From CAITSH01 sp945892985 (lineage in GTDB: Bacteria; Pseudomonadota; Gammaproteobacteria; Burkholderiales; SG8-39): a DNA stretch of 22,188 nt. Within the stretch, counting starts at the first letter, position 1, and every line of letters begins with the position of its first letter. Below, one piece after another: positions 21,642-22,188 of this stretch. The position numbers and the translations under genes were made by a program. The stretch lies in NCBI GenBank assembly GCA_945892985.1, contig CAMDDU010000059.1, positions 1 through 22,188 of the forward strand, in the 5' to 3' direction. The notes below the pieces were generated by a model that saw nothing but the letters and a program-made list of their open reading frames with translations, did not search any database and was not told the DNA's origin.

Positions 21642-22019
21642 ATGAAGAGTATAAAACTTAGAATCGGGAAAATTTCTTACACGGCCCTAAACAAAATATC
21701 AATCTTGCTATTGGCAGTGATGTCATGCTTGACGGTGAGTACAGTGTTAATAGAAGAAGCGGTTGCGGCGGACAGTTCAAAGGCCCTCCCCACCGCCCCT
21801 GCCCCTGTCGTCGCAAGCTGGATAAAGTGTTCCTCACAAAATGGCACCTGCAATTACCCGGCGGGCACGCAGACCCTGAGATACGGGGACGGTACTAGTT
21901 GGATCAAAAAATCAGTTGCCACTGGAGCCGCAGGATTTATTGGGTGCAATAACACAGTGTGGACGGATCCTAAGCCAGGGATAGTTAAAGCTTGTATGTA
22001 CACCATGACCAAGCTCTGA
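21642..22019 (+). CDS. Small secreted four-cysteine protein
   Basis: The protein has 125 residues. A basic start and hydrophobic stretch (I-S-I-L-L-L-A-V-M-S-C-L-T-V) end at A-V-A-A, a likely signal-peptidase site near residue 43. The mature part begins with an Ala/Pro-rich linker, then a compact domain with C63, C70, C102 and C118. Its pattern is W-I-K-C-x6-C, then L-R-Y-G, then G-C-N-N-x3-T-D-P-x-P-G-I-V-K-A-C. This W-x-K-C ... R-Y-G ... C-x-N ... D-P-x-x-G-x-x-K-x-C layout recurs in small secreted bacterial domains often joined to carbohydrate-active enzymes; a sugar- or wall-binding role is inference. Two disulfides are likely. The start is uncertain: the frame extends further upstream, but ATG 21642 fits the signal peptide. 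No strong ribosome binding site is seen. Confidence 0.6.
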   Translation: MKSIKLRIGKISYTALNKISILLLAVMSCLTVSTVLIEEAVAADSSKALPTAPAPVVASWIKCSSQNGTCNYPAGTQTLRYGDGTSWIKKSVATGAAGFIGCNNTVWTDPKPGIVKACMYTMTKL

Positions 22020-22133
22020 AGTCCACCGTGTGGCAAAGTCACCTAAGGAATCACTGAACAAGTGATAGTTGAGACGAGAAACGTTGGAATCAAAGTCAAT
22101 TTGATGATAAATCGGGCGAAAATGTGGAAGAAA

Positions 22134-22148
22134 GGGGGCTATGCCCCC
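22134..22148. terminator. GGGGGC-TAT-GCCCCC hairpin
   Basis: A perfect 6-base GC stem with a 3-base loop lies 114 bases after the last gene. It is followed by GCTATTTCC, not a T run, so termination is only possible. The GC-rich sequence to 22188 could be the start of another element, but nothing is identifiable. Confidence 0.35.
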
Positions 22149-22188
22149 GCTATTTCCTCACGCAGGGCGCACCTCTCCTGTGAGTGGC

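Overview
The window looks like an accessory, scarred stretch of a GC-rich proteobacterial chromosome, most likely a betaproteobacterium of the Burkholderiales type. The reasons are the XdhABC layout, the periplasmic tricarboxylate-binding (Bug/TctC) proteins that are greatly expanded in that group, and the mixture of IS1595, IS91 and IS21 remnants. I see no rRNA, tRNA or CRISPR array.

Layout. Positions 1-773 hold the end of an IS1595-type transposase joined to a C-terminal scrap of an IS91-type transposase. Positions 1033-5884 are an intact xdhABC operon (xanthine dehydrogenase and its cofactor-insertion factor), with 4-base stop/start overlaps. Positions 6138-7999 are decayed metabolic DNA: an aspartase N-terminal stub, two Bug/TctC remnants fused head to head, and an intact small cupin gene. 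Positions 8521-9486 hold a Cys-rich YkgJ-like protein and a small exported Lys/Asp-rich protein. Positions 9500-12500 are a patchwork of an istA scrap, a nuclease-like scrap, a VapBC module, a ribbon-helix-helix/ParE module and a phage tail-gene stub. Three copies of one dispersed repeat (A, B, C) frame the two toxin-antitoxin modules.

The most interesting part is 13579-19747, a compact five-gene operon. It encodes an exported caspase-fold protease with a DUF4384-like tail, an OmpA-type peptidoglycan-binding protein, an exported protein of unknown family, a lipoprotein of unknown family, and a 989-residue exported TPR-CHAT protease. Both proteases keep their His/Cys dyads and all five products carry export signals, so the operon reads as a cell-envelope two-protease system. 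Degenerate repeats about 6.5 kb apart lie on either side of it. I do not recognise this set as a named system.

After the operon come a class III nucleotide cyclase fused to a PilZ-like domain (20243-21331), and a small secreted four-cysteine protein (21642-22019). All functional statements rest on motifs read by eye; no database search was possible.
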